DNA of 64,000 nucleotides from NCBI GenBank assembly GCA_036563485.1, contig DATCMI010000001.1, positions 372,001 to 436,000 on the forward strand, given 5' to 3'. The DNA is from Sphingomicrobium sp. GTDB lineage: Bacteria; Pseudomonadota; Alphaproteobacteria; Sphingomonadales; Sphingomonadaceae. This document shows positions 15,704 to 24,067 of the stretch, one piece after another. The translations under genes were made by a program, and so were the position numbers. Below the pieces are notes generated by a model. It did no database searches. It worked only from the letters and a program-made list of their open reading frames with translations, and was not told where the DNA came from. Each line of letters opens with the position of its first letter. The stretch's first letter is position 1.

Positions 15704-16953
15704 TGCCGCTTCGCGAGATCAACTTCGACGGGATCATCGGCCCGAGTCATAATTATGCGGGGCTGAGCCTGGGCAATGTCGCGTCCATGAGCCACGGCGG
15801 ACAGGTATCGGAACCCCGCGCGGCGGCGCTGCAGGGCATCGAGAAGATGCGCGCCAACCTTGCGCTGGGCCTGGCGCAGGGCGTGTTCGTACCGCACCCG
15901 CGCCCGGACCGCGCCTGGCTGGCGGAGCTTGGCACGACCATCGAGCATGCCGAGCCGATCCTTGCCGCCAATGCGATGTCGGCCTCGGCAATGTGGGCCG
16001 CGAACGCGGCGACTGTCTCCCCCGCGCCGGACACGAGCGACGGCAAGTGCCACCTGACGGTCGCGAACCTGCGCACCATGCCGCATCGCAGCCATGAGTG
16101 GCCGGCAACGCTCGCGCAGCTGCGGCTCGCCTTCCGCGGCGACGGCTTTGCCGTCCACGCCCCGGTGCCGCCGGCGTTCGGCGACGAAGGCGCGGCCAAC
16201 CACATGCGGCTTGCGCCCAGGCACGGCGAGCGCGGCGTCGAAGTGTTCGTCTATGGCGTCACCGGCGGCGCCTTCCCGGCCCGGCAGCACATCGAAGCGT
16301 CGCGGGCGATCGCCCGGCTCCACGGCCTCGATCCCCAGCGGACCATCTTCGTCGAGCAGTCCGAAGAAGCGATCGCGTCAGGTGCCTTCCACAATGACGT
16401 GGTCGCGGTCGCCAACGAACGCGTGCTGCTCGCCCATGAGCAGGCGTTCGCGGACAAGGGCTCGCTGGTGGCGCAGCTTGAGGCTCAGGTCGACGGGTTC
16501 GAATATGTCGAAGTGCCGTCGGCAGAGGTGGCGCTTCAGGACGCAATCAAATCCTATCTGTTCAACGCCCAGCTGGTCACGCCGCCGGACGGCGAGACGA
16601 CGCTGATCGTGCCCGAGGAAGCGCGCGCCACGCCGTCCGTGTGGCGGTGGGTCGAAAAGCATCTCGCCGGCAACGGGCCGATTCGGCGCGTGAAGGTCGT
16701 CGACGTTCGGGAGTCGATGGCCAACGGCGGCGGCCCGGCCTGCCTGCGCCTGCGCGTCGTCGCCGATCCCGACAGCGTCGACCCGCGGTTCTTGGTCGAT
16801 GGCGAGAAGCTCGACCGCATCGCCGATGTCGTGAGTCGCCATTGGCCCGAGCAGATCGCGCCCGGCGAGCTTCAGAACGACGCGCTGATCGCCGATATCG
16901 AACGCGCGCGCGCGGCGCTTCTCCACGAACTGGACCTCGCCGACCTAGCCTGA
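15703..16953 (+). CDS. astB: N-succinylarginine dihydrolase
   Basis: 416 residues. Hydrolyses N2-succinylarginine to succinylornithine, CO2 and two NH3; second AST step. The N-terminus EINFDGIIGPSHNYAGLS and LSLGNVASM are diagnostic. Further conserved segments are MWAANAATVSP, FGDEGAANHMRL and the catalytic-Cys region NGGGPACLRLRV near the C-terminus, as in amidinotransferase-fold enzymes. The later genes astC, astD and astE are not in this window. Confidence 0.95.
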   Translation: MPLREINFDGIIGPSHNYAGLSLGNVASMSHGGQVSEPRAAALQGIEKMRANLALGLAQGVFVPHPRPDRAWLAELGTTIEHAEPILAANAMSASAMWAANAATVSPAPDTSDGKCHLTVANLRTMPHRSHEWPATLAQLRLAFRGDGFAVHAPVPPAFGDEGAANHMRLAPRHGERGVEVFVYGVTGGAFPARQHIEASRAIARLHGLDPQRTIFVEQSEEAIASGAFHNDVVAVANERVLLAHEQAFADKGSLVAQLEAQVDGFEYVEVPSAEVALQDAIKSYLFNAQLVTPPDGETTLIVPEEARATPSVWRWVEKHLAGNGPIRRVKVVDVRESMANGGGPACLRLRVVADPDSVDPRFLVDGEKLDRIADVVSRHWPEQIAPGELQNDALIADIERARAALLHELDLADLA

Positions 16954-17055
16954 GTCCCGCTGTGGGACAGGCGTCCCTCCTAAACGGACCTTTAACCCTA
17001 TCCTTTAGGAAATTTCGGGCGCAAATCCGCCGTTCGCACGTTTACGCGTTTACGA

Positions 17056-17397
17056 ATGGCAATGCTCAAGAAGATCGGACGCCTTTTCATCATCAAGACA
17101 CGCTTCGAAGCGTGGCTTGTGACCTATGCCATCGCGCTTGGCGCGGTGGAGCGCGGGCGGCTTTATCTGGAAACCTATCCGGGCTTCGGCGGCTGGCTGC
17201 TGTTCCTCGCCTGCACGGGCGTGGTGTTCATCGCGGGTGCCAAGATCCTCGATTCGGTGAAGCCGGCCGAGCCGCAGGTCGCCGCCGGGCCCTATCGGGC
17301 GGCGCTACGCCGCCGGGCGCCTATTGGTCGTAGTCGACCCACGCGCCTGCTGAACCGTCCTTCTTCAAGGTCACGGATTTCACGTCGCACAGATTGA
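17056..17397 (+). CDS. small hypothetical membrane protein
   Basis: 113 residues, unrecognised. The N-terminal 70 look like a genuine protein: MAMLKKIGRLFIIKTRFEAW, an aromatic turn YPGFGGW, then a hydrophobic span WLLFLACTGVVFIAGA. The last 40 residues are Arg/Ser-rich and low complexity, and the last 77 bases overlap the 3' end of the convergent 17321-17656 gene, so the tail may be fortuitous read-through. It follows astB after 102 bases. Confidence 0.6.
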   Translation: MAMLKKIGRLFIIKTRFEAWLVTYAIALGAVERGRLYLETYPGFGGWLLFLACTGVVFIAGAKILDSVKPAEPQVAAGPYRAALRRRAPIGRSRPTRLLNRPSSRSRISRRTD

Positions 17398-17656
17398 CGC
17401 CGGCCCAGGTGACGGGCGCGCCATCGACCTTGGCGCGGATGTCGAACGCGCAATCGTCGTCCTTGAACGTGACTGGCGCCTTTGCGCCGGGCGCGGGCGA
17501 TGCCTGTAGCGCCTTCCAATCCTGAGTGCCGGCACGGCGGATCGAAACCTCCGCAAGCGGCACGGGCGTGCCGTTGACGAGGACGAAATTGCCCGCGCCG
17601 CCCGGTCCCGGAGCGGCGGCCGCGAGCATTGCTGCGAGGAAGCCCATGACGATCAT
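17321..17656 (-). CDS. small exported hypothetical protein
   Basis: 111 residues, unrecognised family. A start with MIVMGFLAAMLAAAAPGPG suggests a Sec signal peptide. The mature part (NFVLVNGTPVPLAEVSIRR ... DCAFDIRAKVDGAP ... VNLCDVKSVTLKKDGS) has two cysteines that could form a disulfide and a beta-rich pattern. An alternative start is Met4. The 3' end overlaps the convergent 17056-17397 ORF. Confidence 0.75.
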   Translation of the reverse strand: MIVMGFLAAMLAAAAPGPGGAGNFVLVNGTPVPLAEVSIRRAGTQDWKALQASPAPGAKAPVTFKDDDCAFDIRAKVDGAPVTWAGVNLCDVKSVTLKKDGSAGAWVDYDQ

Positions 17657-17685
17657 GGGGCGCGACTATAACCTAGCCGCGCCCC
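17657..17685. terminator. GC hairpin between two minus-strand genes
   Basis: Inverted repeat GGGGCGCG (17657-17664) / CGCGCCCC (17678-17685) with a 13-base AT-rich loop, directly abutting the start codon of the 17656 gene and 38 bases after the zinc-ribbon gene stop. It lacks a clear U-run, so a terminator or a translation-blocking hairpin are both possible. Confidence 0.45.
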
Positions 17686-17723
17686 GACGTTAATCCGGAC
17701 TTTTGCCTAACCTGGTACCGCGC

Positions 17724-17981
17724 TTAAGCGGCGTTGAGCTCAGCGTAGCTCGGCCGCTTGCCGCTCCAGAATACCGGCGCTGCCGCCGGTCCCTGCGTCG
17801 CCGCTTCCTTGAGCGGGAGCGCCGTCGAGCAGAAAGCGCATTCGGCCGACACCCGGCCGATCAGCCAGTGGGTGCGGCCGCAGCCGGGGCAGTGATTGAC
17901 TTCACCGTCATGATAGACGGCGTGATAACCGCGAGCGCTCGGGTTGTACGGATTCCGGCGCGCCTCGATCGAACTCAGCAT
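17724..17981 (-). CDS. small zinc-ribbon protein
   Basis: 85 residues from the third in-frame ATG, chosen because AAGGAA lies 7 bases upstream; a longer frame begins at 18014. The core HCPGCGRTHWLIG ... AECAFC is a CxxC-x(n)-CxxC zinc ribbon, preceded by EARRNPYNPSARGYHAVYHDG. It resembles small proteins I recall as common in sphingomonads but without a known function. Confidence 0.78.
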   Translation of the reverse strand: MLSSIEARRNPYNPSARGYHAVYHDGEVNHCPGCGRTHWLIGRVSAECAFCSTALPLKEAATQGPAAAPVFWSGKRPSYAELNAA

Positions 17982-18156
17982 GGTGCTTTCCTTCGAAACC
18001 ATTTGGCCGTTCAACGAGCGACGAGTCGTTCGGTTTCACCGGTAGATTGTTCGCAGGCGCGGCTGTCCCATTGCGGGGCCATTTGTCTGTTCCGGCACAG
18101 GCGGGTTGCCGTTATGGATCAAACAGTCCGCAGGCGGAACGATTCGGCTGTGGATA

Positions 18157-18171
18157 TTAACCATCTGTTAG
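18157..18171. promoter_or_regulatory. CtrA-box-like site
   Basis: TTAA-CCATCTG-TTAG: a TTAA-N7-TTAA consensus with one mismatch, 47 bases upstream of the 58-codon gene at 18218 and within the promoter region it shares with the divergent zinc-ribbon gene. CtrA is encoded in this window, so the site could be functional. Confidence 0.45.
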
Positions 18172-18217
18172 CCAATAGGGTGGATGGTTCTAGGGTTCTC
18201 AGCGGAAGGGGACCGGG

Positions 18218-18394
18218 GTGGAATCGAACGAGCGTTACTATCGCCGGCGCGCATCGGAAGAGCGGATGGCCGCGCAGCGCGCGATCAGCGAGAATGCGCG
18301 CGCATGGCACGCGAAGCTAGCCGAGGACTTCGCCGAGCGGGCAATCGCCTGCACCGCACCTTCGCACTGCGTTCAAAGCGCGCTCGCCGGCTGA
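18218..18394 (+). CDS. 58-residue basic helical protein
   Basis: Short gene not in long-ORF lists. GTG start preceded by GGAAGGGGACC, a good ribosome binding site. Protein begins MESNERYYRRRASEERMAAQ and continues AISENARAWHAKLAEDFAER, highly charged and helical, ending TAPSHCVQSALAG. Similar tiny YYRRRA-type proteins are, as I recall, conserved in Sphingomonadales with no assigned role. Confidence 0.72.
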   Translation: MESNERYYRRRASEERMAAQRAISENARAWHAKLAEDFAERAIACTAPSHCVQSALAG

Positions 18395-18433
18395 CCTTGA
18401 TTTCCTGAATATATCCGGCAACCACCGGCCGCG

Positions 18434-18592
18434 GTGGACGACTGGGAAAAGCACTTCGTAGAAAAGAGCCGCCGGCGCGCCGATAAGGAGCGCGCTGAGC
18501 GACGGCGCAAGCGCCAGAACGCCAGGATCGCGCTGGTCATGATTGTGCTGGTGCTGATCGGCTCGGTCGCAGCACTGGTCTTCTTGCGCTAG
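18434..18592 (+). CDS. 52-residue tail-anchored membrane protein
   Basis: GTG start, MDDWEKHFVEKSRRRADKER then a strongly basic stretch (AERRRKRQNAR) and one hydrophobic segment IALVMIVLVLIGSVAALVFL to the C-terminus. No clear ribosome binding site. The stop overlaps the convergent DUF1003 stop by 4 bases. No known family recognised; a basic cytosolic domain on a membrane anchor could contact nucleic acid or phospholipid headgroups. Confidence 0.6.
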   Translation: MDDWEKHFVEKSRRRADKERAERRRKRQNARIALVMIVLVLIGSVAALVFLR

Positions 18593-19107
18593 CCTAGGTC
18601 CGCGTCCGTTTCCTCGATGGCATCGAGCACCGCTTCAGGAGCGACGCGCTTCTTCATTTCCTCCACCTCGTGGCGCTCGCCCGGATGGATGTCCATCCGC
18701 TCGGCCATGGCCGACACGAGCTCGACGAGCTTGGTGATCTCGGCTTCGGCGAGCAGGCTGACCTGAAGGTCGAGCTCGGCCCGGCGCTGGGCGTTGGCCG
18801 ACATGCGGTTCTGGGTGATCAGGATGAAGGTCGACAGGAAGATCGCCTCGACCGACGCGATCATTGCCAGCGTGACGAAGCTCGGGTCCCAGCGCGGCAG
18901 GCCGGGCACCCAGCCGAGATTGGCGAGGATCCACAGGCCGTAAATCGTGGCATGGATGTAGACGAAGGCCATGCTCCCGGCGAACCGAGTGATAGCGCGG
19001 GCGAGCTTCTGATCGAGCGCGGCGCGCTGCTCCTCCTCTTCGCGCCGGCGCCGCAAGGTATCGATGTTGCGCCGTAGCGCACTGTTAAGGGAGCCGTCCT
19101 CGTTCAT
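18589..19107 (-). CDS. DUF1003 domain-containing membrane protein
   Basis: 172 residues from MNEDGSLNSALRRNIDTL. The open frame continues upstream to 19245 but would run through tRNA-Arg, so the internal ATG at 19107 is preferred. DUF1003 features: charged N-terminus, paired transmembrane segments around GSMAFVYIHATIYGLWILANL and FVTLAMIASVEAIFLSTFILI, then QNRMSANAQRRAELDLQVSLLAEAEITKL. In homologues this region precedes a coiled coil. Function unknown. Confidence 0.88.
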   Translation of the reverse strand: MNEDGSLNSALRRNIDTLRRRREEEEQRAALDQKLARAITRFAGSMAFVYIHATIYGLWILANLGWVPGLPRWDPSFVTLAMIASVEAIFLSTFILITQNRMSANAQRRAELDLQVSLLAEAEITKLVELVSAMAERMDIHPGERHEVEEMKKRVAPEAVLDAIEETDADLG

Positions 19108-19217
19108 AAGCCATGCCAACGAAAGCCGGAGCAGCAGCGTTCCGGTTGGTCGGCAATCGGGGTTGCGCCACCCGGCGGCTCCCCCTATGTCGCGCCGAGC
19201 CGTTTCCCGGCACCCGC

Positions 19218-19294
19218 GCGCCCGTAGCTCAGCTGGATAGAGCACCAGACTACGAATCTGGGGGTCAGAGGTTCGAATCCTTTCGGGCGCGCCA
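19218..19294 (+). tRNA. tRNA-Arg (anticodon ACG)
   Basis: 77 bases including encoded CCA. Acceptor stem GCGCCCG (19218-19224) pairs with CGGGCGC (19284-19290), discriminator G, CCA 19292-19294. D-arm GCTC...GAGC, anticodon stem CCAGA/TCTGG with loop CTACGAA (anticodon ACG, wobble A expected to be edited to inosine), T-arm AGAGG-TTCGAAT-CCTTT. It decodes CGU/CGC/CGA arginine codons. Confidence 0.97.
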
Positions 19295-19295
19295 T

Positions 19296-20714
19296 TTACT
19301 TCGCCGGCCGGTTCGCGTCGGCGATGACCTTTTCCAGCATTGCGTCGAGCGTTGGCCGGTCGAACAGCCGGCCGCGGGCGATTACCATGTTCGGACGCTT
19401 CAGTGCATCGAGGTTGCGGCTGGGGTCGGCGCCAAGCAGGATCAGGTCGGCCCGTGCGCCCGGCGCAATGGTCCCGAAATCGGCTTTCCAGCCGCGCGCG
19501 GAACCGCCGTTCGGAAGCGAACGGAAATAATCGCGCGGTACCACGGTCGCCGCCTTCAAGGCGTCCATGGGCGAAAGGCCGGCAGCGGCAAGCGCCCGCA
19601 CTTCCTGGTGCAGGCCCGGACCCCAGATCTGAAATGCCTGAGCGGTGTCCGAGCCGGCCATCAGCGGCACGCGCGCATCACGCAGCGCTTTGACGATCCG
19701 CCGGCGGAGCTCGGTGAACGCGGCAGCGTCGGCAGCGGTGTAGCCCGCCTCCTTGAGCTCGCCCAATTGCGCAGCCCATTGCTTCAGCGCCTGGGGCGGG
19801 ACGTAGCGAAAGTCCGGGTTCGTCATCAGCCGTTCGGCCGGAGTCGTCACGTCGGCGATCTTTTCGAACAGGGACAGAGTGGGCACCTGCCAAGACCGCG
19901 CAGCCGCGGCCTTGGCCGCGATTTGCGCGAGTTGGGTGTCGCTGACCTTCGAGGCGGTCGCAATCACCGGAGGCGGCGGAACTTGGCCCCAGTCGAGCGA
20001 CTGCCCCGGCGCCACCAGCTTCACGATCTCGGCGATGAAGCCGTCGAGATGCTCGACCTGCTGGCCGGCAGTGAACGCTCGATCGAGCCCGACCGCATTG
20101 TTGACGTGTCCCGCGGTCGGAATCACGGCCTTGCGCGCTTCATCCGCGACGGCCTGCCAGACGAGAGGATCGCTGAGCTCGTGCGACTTGATGAGGTCGA
20201 ACTGCGCCGCCGCCGCCTTGCGTACCGCCTCCCTTCCCTGCTCCGCAGTCGGCGTGTTCTTGTCGTGGAGAGCCGGCGCTGCGGCATAAAGACGCGGCCC
20301 GGCGAGCTCGCCGGCTTCGATCTTCCCACGGACCACGAGGTTGCCGGGGGATCCGGCCATGCCGCGTGCGGTCGTCACGCCGTGGGCCAGCATGACGGCG
20401 AGCGCCCGCTGGGCCGCATCGCCGGCCTCTCCGTTCACGGGCGACAGATGGATGTGCATGTCGACGAGGCCGGGCATCAGAGTCTGCCCGCGAGCGTCGA
20501 TCCGGCGTGCGTTCGCCGGCACCTTGATACGGCTGCGCGGGCCGACCTGCTCGATGCGGTCGCCGCGCACGATCACCGTCTGGTCGGTGAGGCGCTCCGG
20601 GCCTTCCATCGGCAAGACGGTCGCGCCGACGATCGCCAGCGGTTCGGCGGGCTGGCCGAAAGCCGGCGTTGCCGCAAAGGCGCCAAGCGCCACAATGAGC
20701 CTTCGAAAATGCAC
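19296..20714 (-). CDS. exported amidohydrolase
   Basis: 472 residues from a GTG start chosen because a near-perfect ribosome binding site GGGGGGAGG lies 5 bases upstream; the frame is open further to 20837. A signal peptide (FRRLIVALGAFAATPAFG) precedes the amidohydrolase domain. Metal motif is GLVDMHIHLSPV, followed by PTAGHVNNAVG and VEHLDGF, and MAGSDTAQAFQIWGPGLH near the C-terminus supplies the conserved Asp. Resembles imidazolonepropionase-like/Xaa-Pro dipeptidase-type members; substrate unknown. Its stop lies 2 bases from the end of tRNA-Arg. Confidence 0.88.
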   Translation of the reverse strand: MHFRRLIVALGAFAATPAFGQPAEPLAIVGATVLPMEGPERLTDQTVIVRGDRIEQVGPRSRIKVPANARRIDARGQTLMPGLVDMHIHLSPVNGEAGDAAQRALAVMLAHGVTTARGMAGSPGNLVVRGKIEAGELAGPRLYAAAPALHDKNTPTAEQGREAVRKAAAAQFDLIKSHELSDPLVWQAVADEARKAVIPTAGHVNNAVGLDRAFTAGQQVEHLDGFIAEIVKLVAPGQSLDWGQVPPPPVIATASKVSDTQLAQIAAKAAAARSWQVPTLSLFEKIADVTTPAERLMTNPDFRYVPPQALKQWAAQLGELKEAGYTAADAAAFTELRRRIVKALRDARVPLMAGSDTAQAFQIWGPGLHQEVRALAAAGLSPMDALKAATVVPRDYFRSLPNGGSARGWKADFGTIAPGARADLILLGADPSRNLDALKRPNMVIARGRLFDRPTLDAMLEKVIADANRPAK

Positions 20715-20867
20715 GAGACCTCCCCCCTTGATGCCCACGCCTGCTGATGTGGCCACGCGCACCCCGGGTCCAGCCTCAGATCGACAAGGGCGCCACAGGC
20801 TTCGACCGGGAAGCAGTTGATGGCCGCCATGCCGCACATTGTGATTCCACTGATCTGCCCATAGTCA

Positions 20868-20881
20868 CCGTCAAATGACGG
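20868..20881. promoter_or_regulatory. short dyad upstream of the hybrid kinase gene
   Basis: CCGTCA-AA-TGACGG, a perfect 14-base palindrome in the 216-base gap between the divergent amidohydrolase and kinase genes, about 50 bases before the kinase start. A candidate regulator-binding site; otherwise I see nothing in that gap. Confidence 0.35.
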
Positions 20882-20930
20882 CTGGCGGGTTGGATCGGTT
20901 TGCGAGGGCAAGACAAGGCGCCTGCGCCGC

Positions 20931-23396
20931 ATGACGCAGCTGCTGTTCAGCCGGGCCGGCCGGTTCGCTTTAGGCGCGGCGTCTTTCGCGCTCATCCTGT
21001 TCCTGGTGCTGATCCAGGTCGACCAGTTCCGCGACGACCGGCAGTTGCGCGACCGGGTCGAGGAGTCGCACGCGGCCCAAGCGCAGCTGTACCAGTTGCT
21101 GAGCGTCCATCAGGACATTGAAACGGGGCAGCGCGGCTATGTGCTGACCGGCAATCGCGACTTCCTGCAGCCCTATGACGATGGCCGGGCGCGGACGGCG
21201 ACCACCTTTGAAGCGCTGAAGCGGATGGCCCCCGCCAGTCCGCAGATCGCCCGCGAGCTGCCGGGGCTGGCGGAGTTGACCCGGGAGAAGCTCGCTTTTT
21301 CGCGGCAAGTCGTCCAGCTGCGCATGAACGGCCGCGGAGCCGAGGCCGTGGCGCTGATTTCCGCCGGCGAGGGCAAAAGGGTCATGGACCGGATCCGCGA
21401 TCGGGTCCGTCGGCTTGTTAGCAGCGAACGACAACAGCTCGCGTCCCTCAGTGCAGAAGCGGCCGCGTCGCGCCAGCGCGTGCAGCTGATCAGCGGAGCG
21501 ATCCAGCTGCTGCTCCTGGCGCTGCTCGCGTCGGCTTACGTTGCATATCTCGCCAACGTCCGGCGTCTGACGGAAGCAACGGCGGAAGCCGCCGACCAAA
21601 GCGCGCGACAGGCTGCCATTTTCGACGACGCCCTCGACGCCATGCTCGTGCTCGACGAGGACGGCTGCATCGAGGATTTGAACCCCGCCGCCGAGCGGCT
21701 GCTCGGCATGAGCGAAGGGGAGGCGCGCGGGCTGCCGATCACGCGGCTTCTGGCGATTCCCGCAAGGGACCGCACTGTTCGCGCGCTTCTGCACCGGCTG
21801 GCCAAGCCAGAGCGCGAGGCGCGGCGGGAGGTTCAGCAATTCATGGGCCGGCGGGCGGACGGATCGACCTTCGACGCCGATGTCGCGATCAGCCCCGTGC
21901 AGCTCGCCGACGGGCTGAAGTTCCTGCTGGCGGTCCGCGACGCGACCGAGCGGCGGCGGACGGAGCGGATGAAGACGGAATTCGTCTCAACCGTCAGTCA
22001 CGAGCTTCGAACGCCGCTCACCTCGATCGCGGGCTCGCTGGGGCTGATCGCCGGCGGCGCGGTCGGCGCGATCGATCCGCGCGCAGCGAAGCTCATCGGC
22101 ATCGCTCACACGAACAGCCAGCGGCTGGTGCGGCTGATCAACGACATCCTCGACATAGAGAAGATCGAGTCCGGCAAGATGGTGTTCGAGCAGCGCCCGC
22201 TGAACCTTCGGGAGCTGGTACAGAACTCCATTCAGTCGAACCTCGGCTTCGCACTGGGCGCGGGCGTCGAAGTCGCGCTTGAGCACGGCGGCGCAGACGC
22301 GATCGTCACCGCCGACCACGACCGCCTGGTCCAGGTGTTCACAAACCTTCTGTCGAACGCGATCAAGTTTTCGCCTGCCGGAGCAGCGGTGCGGGTGCGG
22401 ATCACGCCGGGAACCGCAATGCACCGGGTCACGGTCAGCGACTGCGGACCGGGAATTCCCGAGGAGTTTCACGAGCGGATCTTCACCAAGTTCGCGCAGG
22501 CGGACAGCAGCGACACGCGCAGCAAGGGCGGGACGGGCCTGGGCCTTGCCATCGTCAAGGAGATCGTCGACCGGAGCGGCGGGGCGATCGCATTTCAGAC
22601 GTCGGCAAAGGGCACGTCCTTCCACGTCGACCTGCCGGCTGCGCGCGATGACCGCAGCCGCGCCCGCTGCGTGCTCCTTCTCCAGGTCGACGAGCGGCTG
22701 AGTGCAGCGATCGCCGCATCGCTGGAGAAGCAGGGCATCGAGGTCGCGGTCGTGCGCGGCATCGACGAATTGTCGGAAGCGTCCGCGGCGCGAAGTTACG
22801 GGGCAATCCTGTTGGGGCTCCAGCTGGGTGGCGACGATGCGGCGCGGCTGGTGCGGCTAATCCGCACGCACCCGAACCTGGCCGGTGTGCCGATCCTCGC
22901 GTCGGCTGCCGGGGACGAGGAAGGCCAGGTTTCCCAAGCGCTGGCGGTGGTCGACTGGCTGAACAAGGCGCCCTCGGCCGCGGAGATCCGCCGAGGAGCG
23001 GAGCTTGTCACCGGCGCTGACGGAGAGGCTCGCGAACTGCATGTCCTGCACGTTGAAGACGACGACGACGTCATCCGTGTCGTCGAGGCGGCCTTTGGCG
23101 ACCGGGCACGGATCACGGCGGCGCGCGATGCGGTCGAGGCGCGCACGGCCTTGGCAAGCGAAGCTGCCGACCTCGTCATCCTCGACCTTGCCTTGCCGGG
23201 CGAGAGCGGGCTCGAGCTGCTCCCCGACCTGCGGCGACCTGACGGCAGTCCGATACCGGTCGTCATCTATACCGCCAGTGATGAGGACCCGGAGACCGCG
23301 GCGCGGGTCGCGGCGATGCTGACCAAGTCCAAGGTCGAACTCGAAGATCTGGTCGGCACCGTGCTGCGGGTCGTCAAAGAAGAAAGACAAGCCTGA
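20931..23396 (+). CDS. membrane hybrid sensor histidine kinase (CHASE3-PAS-HisKA-HATPase-pseudoREC-REC)
   Basis: 821 residues. TM1 (about 11-30), extracytoplasmic CHASE3 (about 35-180; LYQLLSVHQDIETGQRGYVL), TM2 (about 186-208), PAS (about 225-345), HisKA with phosphoacceptor His357 in VSHELRTPL, and HATPase with FTNLLSNAIKFSP and SKGGTGLGLAIVKE. A degenerate receiver (about 580-690) follows: its beta3 reads AILLGLQLGG and lacks the phosphoacceptor Asp. The last domain is a true receiver with Asp752 in VILDLALPGESG. The next gene starts one base after its stop. Probable head of a phosphorelay with the next three genes. Confidence 0.93.
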   Translation: MTQLLFSRAGRFALGAASFALILFLVLIQVDQFRDDRQLRDRVEESHAAQAQLYQLLSVHQDIETGQRGYVLTGNRDFLQPYDDGRARTATTFEALKRMAPASPQIARELPGLAELTREKLAFSRQVVQLRMNGRGAEAVALISAGEGKRVMDRIRDRVRRLVSSERQQLASLSAEAAASRQRVQLISGAIQLLLLALLASAYVAYLANVRRLTEATAEAADQSARQAAIFDDALDAMLVLDEDGCIEDLNPAAERLLGMSEGEARGLPITRLLAIPARDRTVRALLHRLAKPEREARREVQQFMGRRADGSTFDADVAISPVQLADGLKFLLAVRDATERRRTERMKTEFVSTVSHELRTPLTSIAGSLGLIAGGAVGAIDPRAAKLIGIAHTNSQRLVRLINDILDIEKIESGKMVFEQRPLNLRELVQNSIQSNLGFALGAGVEVALEHGGADAIVTADHDRLVQVFTNLLSNAIKFSPAGAAVRVRITPGTAMHRVTVSDCGPGIPEEFHERIFTKFAQADSSDTRSKGGTGLGLAIVKEIVDRSGGAIAFQTSAKGTSFHVDLPAARDDRSRARCVLLLQVDERLSAAIAASLEKQGIEVAVVRGIDELSEASAARSYGAILLGLQLGGDDAARLVRLIRTHPNLAGVPILASAAGDEEGQVSQALAVVDWLNKAPSAAEIRRGAELVTGADGEARELHVLHVEDDDDVIRVVEAAFGDRARITAARDAVEARTALASEAADLVILDLALPGESGLELLPDLRRPDGSPIPVVIYTASDEDPETAARVAAMLTKSKVELEDLVGTVLRVVKEERQA

Positions 23397-23397
23397 A

Positions 23398-23781
23398 GTG
23401 ACCCAGCGAATCCTCTATGTCGACGATGAGCCGGACATCCGCGCGGTCGCGGAGATCGCGCTGCAGATCGACCCTGAGCTGGACGTGCGGACGTGCGGCA
23501 GCGGCCCGGAAGGCATCAGCACCGCGCTCGAATGGCAGCCGCACCTCATCATGCTGGACGTGATGATGCCGGGGATGGACGGGCCCGCTGTACTGCGCGC
23601 GCTTGGCGCGAACGATCGCACGAGCAGGATCCCGGTTGTGTTCATCACTGCGCGCACCCAGGCGGCCGACAAGAGCCGATTGATGGAAATGGGTGCGATC
23701 GGCGTCATCGCCAAGCCCTTCGACCCGATGGAGCTTGCGGCCACGGTGCGGGCCTACCTTCGCGAGGGAGCAAGTGACTGA
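23398..23781 (+). CDS. single-domain response regulator
   Basis: 127 residues, GTG start one base after the kinase stop. Only a receiver domain: acidic pair DDEP (9-12), phosphoacceptor Asp54 in IMLDVMMPGMDG, Thr in FITAR and Lys in AKPFDP. With no output domain it likely shuttles phosphate in the relay or acts by protein contact, like CheY/DivK. The stop overlaps the HPt gene start by 8 bases. Confidence 0.93.
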   Translation: MTQRILYVDDEPDIRAVAEIALQIDPELDVRTCGSGPEGISTALEWQPHLIMLDVMMPGMDGPAVLRALGANDRTSRIPVVFITARTQAADKSRLMEMGAIGVIAKPFDPMELAATVRAYLREGASD

Positions 23782-24067
23782 GTTCGAAGAGCGGATGGCG
23801 GCTCTTCGGCAGCAATTCGTGGTTCGCTGCGCCGACAGGATAGAAGTGCTGCAGGACGCCCTGAGCCGGGACGACCGCGCGACCATCGCGTCGACCGCCC
23901 ATGCGCTTGCGGGCACCGCCGGCATCTTCAGCTTCTCGGAACTCAGCCGCTCGGCCCGGCTGCTCGAGGAAGCAGCCGAGTCGCCCACAAGCGATTGCGA
24001 AGCGCTGAAAGCCTTGGCAGGCGACCTTGTGGAGCAACTCAAGACAATCGCAGGGGTTAAGGACTGA
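23774..24067 (+). CDS. HPt (histidine phosphotransfer) protein
   Basis: 97 residues from a GTG start (ribosome site GAGGGAG 4 bases upstream), overlapping the preceding receiver gene. A four-helix HPt domain: phosphorylatable His43 in STAHALAGTAGIFSFSELS, the conserved H-x-L-K/A-G-x-x-G pattern. It would pass phosphate between the hybrid kinase's receiver, the single receiver and the LuxR-type regulator. Its stop directly abuts the next GTG. Confidence 0.88.
   Translation: MTEFEERMAALRQQFVVRCADRIEVLQDALSRDDRATIASTAHALAGTAGIFSFSELSRSARLLEEAAESPTSDCEALKALAGDLVEQLKTIAGVKD

Noticed and set aside
19113..20747. 544-codon plus-strand frame across tRNA-Arg and the amidohydrolase
   Set aside because: It runs through a tRNA gene and is antisense to a protein with clear amidohydrolase motifs.
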